Below are positions 52,247 to 60,020 of a stretch of DNA of 64,000 bases, in pieces. Under the pieces are notes generated by a model. That model was not told where the DNA came from and made no database searches. It worked only from the letters and a program-made list of their open reading frames with translations. The stretch covers positions 1 to 64,000 of the forward strand of contig JBFWZQ010000008.1 of assembly GCA_050185195.1 (NCBI GenBank), read 5' to 3'. The position numbers and the translations under genes are program-made. Every line of letters begins with the position of its first letter. Within the stretch, counting starts at the first letter, position 1. Origin of the DNA: CADEFQ01 sp050185195 (GTDB taxonomy: Bacteria; Pseudomonadota; Gammaproteobacteria; Steroidobacterales; Steroidobacteraceae).

Positions 52247-53326
52247 TTGCGGCGTCTCGATCGCTACATCCTGCAGGAAGTCGTGCTGTCGTGGCTCGCC
52301 GTCACGAGCGTGCTGCTGATCATCCTGCTGACCAACCAGGTGGCGGCGGTGCTCGAACGCGCGGCGGACAACCAGTATCCGCGCTCGGTGGTGCTCACCC
52401 TGATCGGGCTGTCCACATTGCAGAACCTGCCCGTGGTGATGCCGGTCGGCCTGCTGCTCGGCGTCGTGCTCGCCTTCGGGCGGCTCTGGCACGAAAGCGA
52501 GATGACCGCGGCGCAGGCCTGCGGCGTGGGCCTCGGGCGGATTTATGTCCCGGTCACCGTGCTCGCGCTGCTCGTGACCGCCTTCCTCGCATGGCTCACG
52601 CTCGATCTCGCGCCGCGCGCGTCCGGGCATGCCTACGCACTGCGCAGCGAAGCGCTGCGTTCGGGCCAGTTTTCGGCCGTGCAGCCGGGCCAGTTTCGCA
52701 GCTTCGGCAGCGGCGGCGTGGTGATCTATGCGCGCGACGCGGCGCCCGACGGCACGCTCGAGCAGGTATTCATCAAGCGCGCGCGGGGCGAGGTGCTCGA
52801 AATCACGCTCGCGCAGCGTGCGCGCCACGATATTTCGCCGGATGGTTTGCTGCACACGATCACGCTCTACGACGGCGCCCGCTACGAAGGGGTGCCGGGC
52901 TCGTCGAAATTCCGGATCGTGCGTTTCGCCGAGCAGGTCGTGCCGGTGCACCTGCCCGGGCTCGCGCCGGGCCGGCAGCGGGTGGAAGCCCTGCCGACGG
53001 CCGCGCTGCTCGCGAGCGCGGCGCCGCGTGATCGCGCGGAACTCCATTGGCGCATCGCGCTGCCGATCATGGCGATCACGCTGACGCTGCTGGCCGTGCC
53101 GCTCAGCCGGTTGCGGCCGCGGCAGAGCCGCTATGCACGCGTGTGGCTCGCGGTGCTGATCTACTTCCTGTACTCGAACCTCGCGTCCGCCGGCCGCGTG
53201 TGGATCGAGCGCGGTGTCGTGCCGGAATGGCTCGGCCTCTGGTGGGTGCATGTCGCGCTCATCGTCATCGGCGTGATCGTCATGGGCGCGCCGCGCCTCG
53301 CCGCGCGCCTGCGCTACCGGGGCTGA
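52247..53326 (+). CDS. lptF: LPS export permease LptF
   Basis: This 359-residue inner-membrane subunit of the LptB2FG transporter extracts lipopolysaccharide for export. It has three N-terminal helices, a periplasmic beta-jellyroll (about 130-260) and three C-terminal helices. RRLDRYILQEVVLSWLAVTSVLLIILLTNQ and the coupling-helix region MTAAQACGVGL are family-typical. It starts with TTG after GAGGGG. The upstream region (52066-52246) has TATTGT at 52218-52223 as a possible -10. The divergent pepA order is the usual gammaproteobacterial one. Confidence 0.94.
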   Translation: MRRLDRYILQEVVLSWLAVTSVLLIILLTNQVAAVLERAADNQYPRSVVLTLIGLSTLQNLPVVMPVGLLLGVVLAFGRLWHESEMTAAQACGVGLGRIYVPVTVLALLVTAFLAWLTLDLAPRASGHAYALRSEALRSGQFSAVQPGQFRSFGSGGVVIYARDAAPDGTLEQVFIKRARGEVLEITLAQRARHDISPDGLLHTITLYDGARYEGVPGSSKFRIVRFAEQVVPVHLPGLAPGRQRVEALPTAALLASAAPRDRAELHWRIALPIMAITLTLLAVPLSRLRPRQSRYARVWLAVLIYFLYSNLASAGRVWIERGVVPEWLGLWWVHVALIVIGVIVMGAPRLAARLRYRG

Positions 53327-53336
53327 GGGCGGCTCC

Positions 53337-54401
53337 TTGATCATCGACCGCTACATCCTGCGCAGCATCTTCGGCGCCGTGGGCCTCGTGCTCTCGGTGT
53401 TGCTCGCGCTCGGTTCGCTGTTTTCCTTCATCCAGCAACAGGACGACATCGGCGTCGGCACCTACCGCACCCTCGATGCGATGCTCTACGTCCTGCTCGG
53501 CATGCCGCAACAGGCCTTCGAGATGCTGCCGATCGCGGCGCTCATCGGCGCGCTGCTCGCGCTCGGCTCACTGGCCCGCGGCAGCGAACTGACCGTGATG
53601 CGCGCCGCGGGCATTTCCCCCGGCCGCGTCGCGCTGTCCGCGTCGATCGCGGGACTCGCCCTCACGCTGGTGGCGATGGTCGTCGGCGAGTACCTCGCGC
53701 CGCCCCTGCAGCAGCTCGCGCGGCAGACGAAGGCGTTCGGCAAGTACCAGAACGTGAGTTTCGCCGGCCACGGCGGCGCCTGGGTGCGTGACGGCGACAT
53801 GCTGCTCAACGTCGACCAGCAGTCGGGCGCCGCGGAGTTCGGCGGCATGCTCGTGATCGAGCTGGCGCGCGACCATCGGCTCGTGGCGATCGGGCGGGCG
53901 ACGCGCGCCAGCGCCCTGAAGGAGGGCGAATGGCAGCTCGAGGACTATGCCGAGTCGCGCTTCTCGGGCGACTACGTCAGCGGTCGCCGCGCCTCGACGC
54001 GCGTGCTGCCCTCGGGCATCGGCGGCAGTTTCCTCGGCCTTGCGATCAGCGACCCCAAGGACATCGGGCTGCGCTCGTTGTGGCGCGTGATGCAGGGCCT
54101 GGCCGGCAACGGCCTCGATGCACGCCCCTTCGAGTTCGCCTTCTGGTCGCGCGCGGCGCGCACGGTCGCGATCGTGTTTGCGGTGCTGCTCGCCGTGCCG
54201 TTCGTGTTCGGGCCGTTGCGTTCCTCGGGCACCGGGGCGCGCACGATGATCGGGCTGCTGATCGGCATCGTGTTCTTCCTCGCGCAGCGCATGCTCGAGA
54301 GCGGGGCGATCGTCTTCGACGCGCCACCGATGCTGCTCGCGTGGCTGCCGACGCTGTGCCTCGCCACCGTGGCGGTGGCGCTCGTCGCGCGGACGCGGTA
54401 A
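53337..54401 (+). CDS. lptG: LPS export permease LptG
   Basis: This 354-residue partner of LptF has the same six-helix plan with a periplasmic domain. IIDRYILRSIFGAVGLVLSVLLALGSLFSFIQQ begins the protein, and SELTVMRAAGISPGRVALS is the coupling-helix region that meets LptB. It also uses TTG, 10 bp after lptF, with GAGGGCGG as ribosome site. Paired TTG starts may keep both subunits low and matched; that is inference. Confidence 0.94.
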   Translation: MIIDRYILRSIFGAVGLVLSVLLALGSLFSFIQQQDDIGVGTYRTLDAMLYVLLGMPQQAFEMLPIAALIGALLALGSLARGSELTVMRAAGISPGRVALSASIAGLALTLVAMVVGEYLAPPLQQLARQTKAFGKYQNVSFAGHGGAWVRDGDMLLNVDQQSGAAEFGGMLVIELARDHRLVAIGRATRASALKEGEWQLEDYAESRFSGDYVSGRRASTRVLPSGIGGSFLGLAISDPKDIGLRSLWRVMQGLAGNGLDARPFEFAFWSRAARTVAIVFAVLLAVPFVFGPLRSSGTGARTMIGLLIGIVFFLAQRMLESGAIVFDAPPMLLAWLPTLCLATVAVALVARTR

Positions 54402-54409
54402 GCGAGGGA

Positions 54410-55387
54410 CTAGGTGAATTCGCCCAGCGGCCGAAAGAGCGCGTCGTACTTGTAGCGCGGGATCTCGAACTCGCGGCCCTTCAGCTTCGCCTCGAGGGCC
54501 GCGGCTTCCTTCGCCGCCGCCTCGCCCTGGCTGTGGGCACTGCCGCGGATGTAGCGGCGATCGCCGTCTTCACGGCCCGCGAGTTCGATCTCGAGCCCGT
54601 CGAAGCTGCGCACGGTTACGCGTGGCCTCGCGGGTGCGGGCGTTGCCGGCAGGGCGTGGACATCCTCCGCGTGCAGCCCGACGAGGAGCGCCGCGACGGG
54701 TGTCACGATGTCGGCTCCGCGCTGTCGCTTGCCTTGCGGCAGGTCCTGCAGCGCCAGCGGTTCCGTGGTGGCATCGCGCGTGGCGCGCCACGCGGGCCCC
54801 GCGAGGGGCACGACCTCGAGCGACTGCACGCGGTCGGCGGGCAGGTCGGCGAGGGCGGTGTCGATCCAGTGCTTCGGGTCCGTGTCGGCCGTGAGCGATG
54901 GTGCGGCCAGCAACGCCTGCGCATCGCCCGGCAAGCGCACGAATCCGCCCGTGCTGCCGACGGCCTTGCCCACCAGCACCGTGAATTTCCTGCCTGGCGT
55001 GTCGGCTTCGATGGCGACGCTGGCGGACCGGGGGCCCGCATCCTCGACACCGAGCAGTGGATAGTTGGCGGGGTCGCGTGTCTTCTCCTCCGTCACCGTG
55101 AGGTCCGCGAGGCCGAGCAGCAGCTTGCGCAGTTTCGCCGTGTCGGCCGGGTAGGCGCGCTCCGCGACGATCCAGGCCTCTCCCGAGCGCTCGAGCGTGA
55201 CGCTTGCGCCCCGGTTCGCGAGGCGCACGACCGTGACCTCGTCGACCTTCGGCTTCAAGCCCGGCAGCACGGCCACGCCCGTGGCGGCGACTTCCGGTGC
55301 GGTGCGCCGTGAACCGAGCCAGCCGGCTGCCGTGAGCGCCACGAGGGCGGCGATCGCGAGGAGGGTGAGCCGGCGCGGCGTGATCAT
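54410..55387 (-). CDS. DUF4340 domain protein
   Basis: This 325-residue protein has an N-terminal membrane anchor (RRLTLLAIAALVALTAAGWLGS) and DUF4340-type beta-rich repeats (VDEVTVVRLANRGASVTLERSGEAWIV, ADLTVTEEKTRDPANYPLLGV). DUF4340 genes usually end clusters encoding a GldG-like protein and an ABC-2 permease, exactly as here. The ATG overlaps the GldG-like stop by 4 bp. Role unknown, probably periplasmic face of that transporter. Confidence 0.86.
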   Translation of the reverse strand: MITPRRLTLLAIAALVALTAAGWLGSRRTAPEVAATGVAVLPGLKPKVDEVTVVRLANRGASVTLERSGEAWIVAERAYPADTAKLRKLLLGLADLTVTEEKTRDPANYPLLGVEDAGPRSASVAIEADTPGRKFTVLVGKAVGSTGGFVRLPGDAQALLAAPSLTADTDPKHWIDTALADLPADRVQSLEVVPLAGPAWRATRDATTEPLALQDLPQGKRQRGADIVTPVAALLVGLHAEDVHALPATPAPARPRVTVRSFDGLEIELAGREDGDRRYIRGSAHSQGEAAAKEAAALEAKLKGREFEIPRYKYDALFRPLGEFT

Positions 55388-57261
55388 GGTCGCTGCGTCC
55401 GCTGCAAGAGGAGGATGGCGGCCTGCCGCTTGCGGCGCCACACGGCAATGGCGAGCGCGATCAGCGCGAAGATGGCCGGCATCGCGACGATGTTCAGGAC
55501 CTTGAGTTCGCTGCCGAGGCGGCGGATGTCCTGGTTGAGCCCGAGGCGCACGTCGCGCAGTTCCTTGCGGATGCGCAGCTTCTCGGCCTCGAAGCGTTCT
55601 ATCTCCTTTGCCTGCTCGGGCGAGAGGATCAGGCCCGTCTGGTCGGCCCGCTTCGACTGCAGCGCGGCCAGCTTGTCCTCCGTCGTGGACAACTGCTGCT
55701 CGAGTTCCTGCTCCTTCGCGCGCAGGCGGCCTTCGGCGTCGCGGCGCAGGGCGTCGACGCGCTCGAACGGCCGGGCGAAGCTCGCGCGGCCGCGCACGCT
55801 GATGAGGTCGTTGCTGCCCGCGAGGTTGTCGAGCGCATTCCAGACGAAATCGCCGTTGTGCGCCCAGGCCTGCTTGGCGCGCGGCCCGAAGAAAGAAGCC
55901 GGCGCGTCGCGCAGCCACAGGTAGTCGGCGAGCAGGTCGCTGTCGGCGACCACGATCAGGTTGAGGGGTTTCGCCGATTTCGCGAGTGGCCCGGGTCCCT
56001 TCGGGAAGGCGCTCACGATGTTCCCCGTGACCCGCGCGGCAAGCGTGTAGCGCTCGCCGGTCGGCTTGAAGCCATCCTGCAGCGTCGCAGGGTCGAGCAG
56101 CATCGCGAAGCGTTCGACCGGCAGGATGCCCGCGAGCTTGCTCGACTGCAGCAGCGGCGTGAACGTCGTCGTGGCGCCCTTCAGTGGCGCAAGGTGGCCG
56201 GCCGTCGCGAGGTTGATGTTGCCGAGGCCGCTCGTGACGACGTCCTTGGCGTCGAGGCTCGTCGCGTCGAGCCCCAGGATCGCGATGTGGCGCATCGGCG
56301 GGTCGCCCGCACGCATCGAAACGGCCATGCCGTAGCTCAGGTCGCCGACGACTTCACCAGGCTTGAATTCGACGCCCCATGAAGCGAGCAGGGTGCCCAG
56401 CTGCGAACCGCGATCGGCGCCGGCTCCGAACGGCGTTTCCGGCCCCCCTGCGCCCGGATCCTGTTCGGCAAGCGGATCGACGAAAACGAGCAGGCGCCCG
56501 CCGCGCAGCGCGAACTGGTCGATCGCCTGCTGCGCCGGCTCCGGCAACGACTTCGGGTGCACGAGCACGAGGACGTCGATGTCCGGATCCACCTGCGTGA
56601 GTGCAGGGGTAAGCGTCTTGACGGTAAAGAGCTGCTGGGCCTGCGCGAGCACGTACCAGGGCTCGCGTGGCTGGCCGGTCGCCGGGTCGAAACCGCCCTC
56701 CATCGGCAGGCCCGACAGCCAGCCCACCACCGGTTTTTTCGCGCGGCCGAGCTGGTAGATCAGCTTGGCAACGTCGTATTCGAGGAATTCTTCCTTGGAC
56801 GGGTCGAAGAAGGCAATCGCCTCATGGCCGTCCGTCGAGTTGGTGCCTGCAAGCCCGAAGTAGAAGGTTTCGCCGTTCGCGCCGATCGGCACGCCGTGCA
56901 CGCCGCGCTCGGCGGCACGATCCTCGTCGGCCGAGAACGGCTCCGGATCGATGATGGAGAGGCGCAGCTTGCCCTGGCTGCGCGTGGCGAGCTCCTGCAG
57001 GAACTCCTGCACCCGCGTGCCATAGGCCTTGAGCGTGGGGTACTCGCTCGCGGTCTTGCCGCTCCAGTAGAAATAGAGGTTCACCGGCTCCTGCAACTCG
57101 CCGACGATGCGCTGGGTGCCGGGTGCGATCGTGTAGAGGCTGTTTTCGGTGAGGTCGAGCCGCCAGCCGCGCAACAGCCACGTCGACAGCACCGTGACGG
57201 CGATGAAGAGCACGGCGAGGGCGAGCAGCGCGCCGCGACCGAGCAGGATGCGTTGCTTCAT
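55384..57261 (-). CDS. GldG-like ABC transporter accessory protein
   Basis: This 625-residue protein has one N-terminal helix (about 10-32) and a large extracytoplasmic domain. That domain has the GldG/IFT52-like features LDLTENSLYTIAPGTQRIV, VNLYFYWSGKTASEYPTLKAYGTRVQEFL and DVLVLVHPKSLPEPAQQAIDQFALRGGRLLVFVDPLAEQ. A charged coiled coil lies at about 510-590 and a C-terminal helix at about 595-612. In gliding Bacteroidetes the relative GldG acts with GldA/GldF; here the function is unknown. It lies between the permease (7-bp gap) and the DUF4340 gene. Confidence 0.86.
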   Translation of the reverse strand: MKQRILLGRGALLALAVLFIAVTVLSTWLLRGWRLDLTENSLYTIAPGTQRIVGELQEPVNLYFYWSGKTASEYPTLKAYGTRVQEFLQELATRSQGKLRLSIIDPEPFSADEDRAAERGVHGVPIGANGETFYFGLAGTNSTDGHEAIAFFDPSKEEFLEYDVAKLIYQLGRAKKPVVGWLSGLPMEGGFDPATGQPREPWYVLAQAQQLFTVKTLTPALTQVDPDIDVLVLVHPKSLPEPAQQAIDQFALRGGRLLVFVDPLAEQDPGAGGPETPFGAGADRGSQLGTLLASWGVEFKPGEVVGDLSYGMAVSMRAGDPPMRHIAILGLDATSLDAKDVVTSGLGNINLATAGHLAPLKGATTTFTPLLQSSKLAGILPVERFAMLLDPATLQDGFKPTGERYTLAARVTGNIVSAFPKGPGPLAKSAKPLNLIVVADSDLLADYLWLRDAPASFFGPRAKQAWAHNGDFVWNALDNLAGSNDLISVRGRASFARPFERVDALRRDAEGRLRAKEQELEQQLSTTEDKLAALQSKRADQTGLILSPEQAKEIERFEAEKLRIRKELRDVRLGLNQDIRRLGSELKVLNIVAMPAIFALIALAIAVWRRKRQAAILLLQRTQRP

Positions 57262-57268
57262 GTGCGGC

Positions 57269-58003
57269 TCACTCCGCCTTGCGCGCGTCGAGGATGATCG
57301 CCGTCGCGACCAGGAAAAATGCCATCGTCAGGGCGAAATAGAGCAGGTCGCGCACGTCGAGCACGCCTTTCGAGATCGATTCGAAATGGGTGAGGAAGGA
57401 AAGCGAGGCGATCGCGTCGACGAGCAGCTGCGGGGCCCAGCCCCGGAAGGCATCGAGCACCAGCGGGAAGCCCGCGAGCAGGAAAGCGAAGCACGTGGCC
57501 ACGGCGAGGATGAAGGCGACCACCTGGTTGCGCGTGAGCGCCGACATGCAGGAGCCGATCGCGAGGAAGCCGCCCGCCATCAGCAGGCTGCCGATGTACG
57601 CCGCGAGGATCACCCCGTTGTCGGGCGAGCCGAGGTAGTTGACGGTGATCCAGATCGGGAAGGTGAGGGCGAGCGCGAGGCCCGTGAACGCCCAGGCCGC
57701 GAGGAACTTGCCGAGCACGGCCTGCCAGAGGGTCACCGGCTGGGTCAGCAGCAGTTCGATGCTGCCGGACTTGCGCTCCTCGGCCCACAGCCGCATCGAG
57801 ATGGCTGGAATGAGGAACAGGTACAGCCAGGGGTGGAAGCTGAAGAACGGCGTGAGGTCCGCCTGGCCGCGTTCGTAGAAGCCGCCGAGGTAGAACGTGA
57901 AGGCGGCTGCCAGCAGCAGGAAGACCAGGATGAAGACATAGGCCACCGGCGTGGCGAAATAACCGGCGAGTTCGCGTTTCGCGATCGTGACGACGTGATT
58001 CAC
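57269..58003 (-). CDS. ABC-2 type permease (GldF-like)
   Basis: This 244-residue membrane subunit has six helices. AKRELAGYFATPVAYVFILVFLLLAAAFTF at the front and RLWAEERKSGSIELLLTQPVTLWQAVLGKFLAAW are classic for ABC-2 permeases. The GTG start has GGGGGA 9 nt upstream. The ATPase gene ends 20 bp upstream. Together with it and the GldG-like protein it forms a complete transporter of unknown substrate. Confidence 0.9.
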   Translation of the reverse strand: MNHVVTIAKRELAGYFATPVAYVFILVFLLLAAAFTFYLGGFYERGQADLTPFFSFHPWLYLFLIPAISMRLWAEERKSGSIELLLTQPVTLWQAVLGKFLAAWAFTGLALALTFPIWITVNYLGSPDNGVILAAYIGSLLMAGGFLAIGSCMSALTRNQVVAFILAVATCFAFLLAGFPLVLDAFRGWAPQLLVDAIASLSFLTHFESISKGVLDVRDLLYFALTMAFFLVATAIILDARKAE

Positions 58004-58023
58004 CCGATGGTCCCCCTGGCCCG

Positions 58024-58989
58024 TCAGGCCGTGATGCCGCGAAACACTTCGTCGAGTCGCCCCGGCTCGAGTTCGAGCGCCTGCAGCGCGATGCCGTCGC
58101 GCGCCGCGAGCGCGTTCACCTCGGCGAGCAGATCGGCTCCGTCCCGCGGCAGCGCGGTGAGTCGCAGGGCCGGTTCGTCGGTTTCGACGCTGGCGACCTG
58201 CGGCAGGGCGGCCAGCGCCGCACTCGCGGCCGCGAATTGCCCGGGCCGCGCGAGGCGCAGCGACACCGCGTTGTGGTAGCGCGAGCGCGCGGCGAGTCCC
58301 TGCGGGGTGTCGTCGGCGACGATGCGGCCGCGCGCGATGATGATCGCGCGCGTGCACACGGCCGCCACTTCCTCGAGGATGTGGGTCGAGACGACGATCG
58401 TCTTGTTCGCCGCCATTTCGTTGATCAGCGTGCGCACTTCGTGCTTCTGGTTCGGGTCGAGGCCATCGGTCGGCTCGTCGAGGATCAGCACCGGCGGGTC
58501 GTGCAGGATCGCCTGCGCGATGCCGACGCGGCGGCGAAAGCCTTTCGACAGGGTGTCGATGGTCTGCGCCGCGACGCCACCGAGCGCGAGGCGTTCGGTC
58601 ACCTGGTCGAGCCGGGTGCGGCGCGCGGCACCCGCGAGGCCGCGCAGGTCGGCGATGAATTCGAGGAAGCCGCGCACGCTCATCTCGCCATAACCCGGCG
58701 CACCTTCGGGCAAGTAGCCGAGTCGTGCCTTGGCGGCGAGCGGTTCGCGCTCGATGTCGTGCCCGCAGATGCTCGCCGTGCCCTCGGTGGGAGCGATGAA
58801 ACCCGCGATCATGCGCATCGTGGTCGTCTTGCCGGCGCCGTTCGGGCCGAGGAAGCCGAGGACTTCGCCCGGGTGGGCCTCGAAGCTGACGCCGTCGACC
58901 GCCGTGAGCGTGTCGTAGCGCCTGGTCAGTCGCTCGGTCTTGATCTTATGGTCTCGTCTGAATGCGCGAGGCGCGGAAAAGTTCCGCAA
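58024..58989 (-). CDS. ABC transporter ATPase (GldA-like)
   Basis: This ATPase has Walker A GPNGAGKTTTMRM, signature LSKGFRRRVGIAQAIL, Walker B VLILDEPTDGLDPNQ and an H-loop in VVSTHILEE. The C-terminal 90 residues form the regulatory extension of ABC-2 ATPases. The start is uncertain: TTG at 58989 gives 321 residues, but the first 17 precede the conserved IKTERLTRRYDTLTAVDGVSF and no ATG or GTG lies nearer. The upstream gap contains the long hairpin at 59038-59109. Confidence 0.92.
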   Translation of the reverse strand: MRNFSAPRAFRRDHKIKTERLTRRYDTLTAVDGVSFEAHPGEVLGFLGPNGAGKTTTMRMIAGFIAPTEGTASICGHDIEREPLAAKARLGYLPEGAPGYGEMSVRGFLEFIADLRGLAGAARRTRLDQVTERLALGGVAAQTIDTLSKGFRRRVGIAQAILHDPPVLILDEPTDGLDPNQKHEVRTLINEMAANKTIVVSTHILEEVAAVCTRAIIIARGRIVADDTPQGLAARSRYHNAVSLRLARPGQFAAASAALAALPQVASVETDEPALRLTALPRDGADLLAEVNALAARDGIALQALELEPGRLDEVFRGITA

Positions 58990-59037
58990 CGCCCGTCGAA
59001 GGGCGCGATTCTGGTGGGATGGGTCGTGTGTGTCGAG

Positions 59038-59109
59038 TGGTGCCGGGTTTTCGGTTATTCGGTTGTTGCGCGACAGGGCAATAACCGAATAACCGAAAAC
59101 CCGGCACCA
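59038..59109. repeat. 72-bp long-stem hairpin (31-bp inverted repeat)
   Basis: Bases 59038-59068 and 59079-59109 are complementary over 31 bp with a single G-T wobble, enclosing a 10-nt loop (CGCGACAGGG). The arms contain tandem CGGTTATT-like units and are far richer in A/T than the surroundings. No T-run follows on either strand, so it is not a classical terminator. It lies between the start of the ABC ATPase gene and the stop of the hypothetical gene at 59117-59776. Confidence 0.8.
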
Positions 59110-59116
59110 ATCCCGT

Positions 59117-59776
59117 TCACGTGGGCGCGACGCCGGCCTTGCGTTCGATGCGCGTGCGGTGCTCGCGCAGGATGCGGCGCACTTCGGGCGCGGACGGTCG
59201 TTCGGCCAGGCGCGCGATCAGGTCGCCCAGTTCATGCCATTGGCGCCCCCAGCCGAGGAAGCGGATCGCATCGTCGACGATGCGCGTGTCGATTTCCTCC
59301 TGGCTCGCGCGCCGCGCGTTCGATGCGTGGGGGCGCGCCGCGACTCGCGGCATTTCGCGCGTCGGCTCGTCGGCGCGCTTCTCCTCGAGGCGCTTCGGGC
59401 GGCGGGTGCGCGCGGTCAGCACGTCGCGGCGCTCGTTTTCGATCGTCGCGAGCGGAATGAAGCGCTCGTTGCCCTGCAGGCCCGCGAGGTTCGCGAGGAA
59501 ACCCATGACCTCGAGCGCCTCGAGGAAGGCGCGGTCACCTTCGGCCGCGCGCTGCTCCACGATGCGGGACAGGGACGCGGCGCGCTCGCGCGCGAGGTCG
59601 ATGATCCAGCGCGCGGGCCGCTCGTGCTTCGGCCACGGCTGCACGTGCTGGTAGTGCGCGTCATCGAGCGCCGCATAGCGGGCATGCAGGTCGAGGCTCT
59701 GCCGCCAGCGGGCGAGCAGGAGCTGGAGCTGTCCGCCTTCGCGGGGCTGGTCGGGACTGGTGCGTGCGGATGGCAT
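59117..59776 (-). CDS. Hypothetical protein
   Basis: This 219-residue soluble, Arg- and Glu-rich protein is not one I recognise. Predicted mostly helical, with WRQSLDLHARYAALDDAHYQHVQPWPKHERPARWIIDLA near the front. A basic, poorly conserved-looking middle (TARTRRPKRLEEKRADEPTRE) precedes RIVDDAIRFLGWGRQWHELGDLIARLAERPS. Codon use looks like its neighbours. TACAGT ends 6 nt before the ATG and may be a -10. The next gene on the right is tRNA-Glu on the same strand. Confidence 0.7.
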   Translation of the reverse strand: MPSARTSPDQPREGGQLQLLLARWRQSLDLHARYAALDDAHYQHVQPWPKHERPARWIIDLARERAASLSRIVEQRAAEGDRAFLEALEVMGFLANLAGLQGNERFIPLATIENERRDVLTARTRRPKRLEEKRADEPTREMPRVAARPHASNARRASQEEIDTRIVDDAIRFLGWGRQWHELGDLIARLAERPSAPEVRRILREHRTRIERKAGVAPT

Positions 59777-59869
59777 CCCGCGACTGTAGCGGGCGGCCGG
59801 CAAAGGGCCTGCGATATGCCGCACAGAGTGGCGGGCCTGCCGGCGCGGGGTTCGCAAGTGATTGATTTG

Positions 59870-59945
59870 TGGCGCTCCCTACCGGATTCGAACCGGTGTT
59901 ACAGCCTTGAGAGGGCTATGTCCTGGGCCTCTAGACGAAGGGAGC
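59870..59945 (-). tRNA. tRNA-Glu (anticodon CTC)
   Basis: This is a 76-nt cloverleaf on the minus strand with encoded CCA (59870-59872) and discriminator G. The acceptor stem is GCTCCCT/AGGGAGC, the T arm is ACCGG-TTCGAAT-CCGGT, and the D-arm sequence TCGTCTAGAGGCCCAGGACA is characteristic of bacterial tRNA-Glu. The anticodon loop CTCTCAA gives CTC, reading GAG. The first pair of the anticodon stem is T-G. The isoacceptor with TTC, which is needed for GAA codons, is not in this window. Confidence 0.95.
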
Positions 59946-59975
59946 GTCAATCGGCAGCTGGGCCGGAGGGCGCGG

Positions 59976-60004
59976 TATTATAGAAAGCTTGCCCCCCATA
60001 ACAA
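59976..60004. promoter_or_regulatory. Divergent promoters of tRNA-Glu and pcnB
   Basis: On the minus strand TTGTTA (59999-60004) and TATAAT (59977-59982, perfect) are 16 bp apart, and the tRNA 5' end is 31 bp beyond. On the plus strand the same AT-rich core offers TATTAT (59976-59981), 39 nt before the pcnB TTG. The two -10 boxes overlap almost fully. Confidence 0.55.
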
Positions 60005-60020
60005 GCGGAATGTACCAGCT

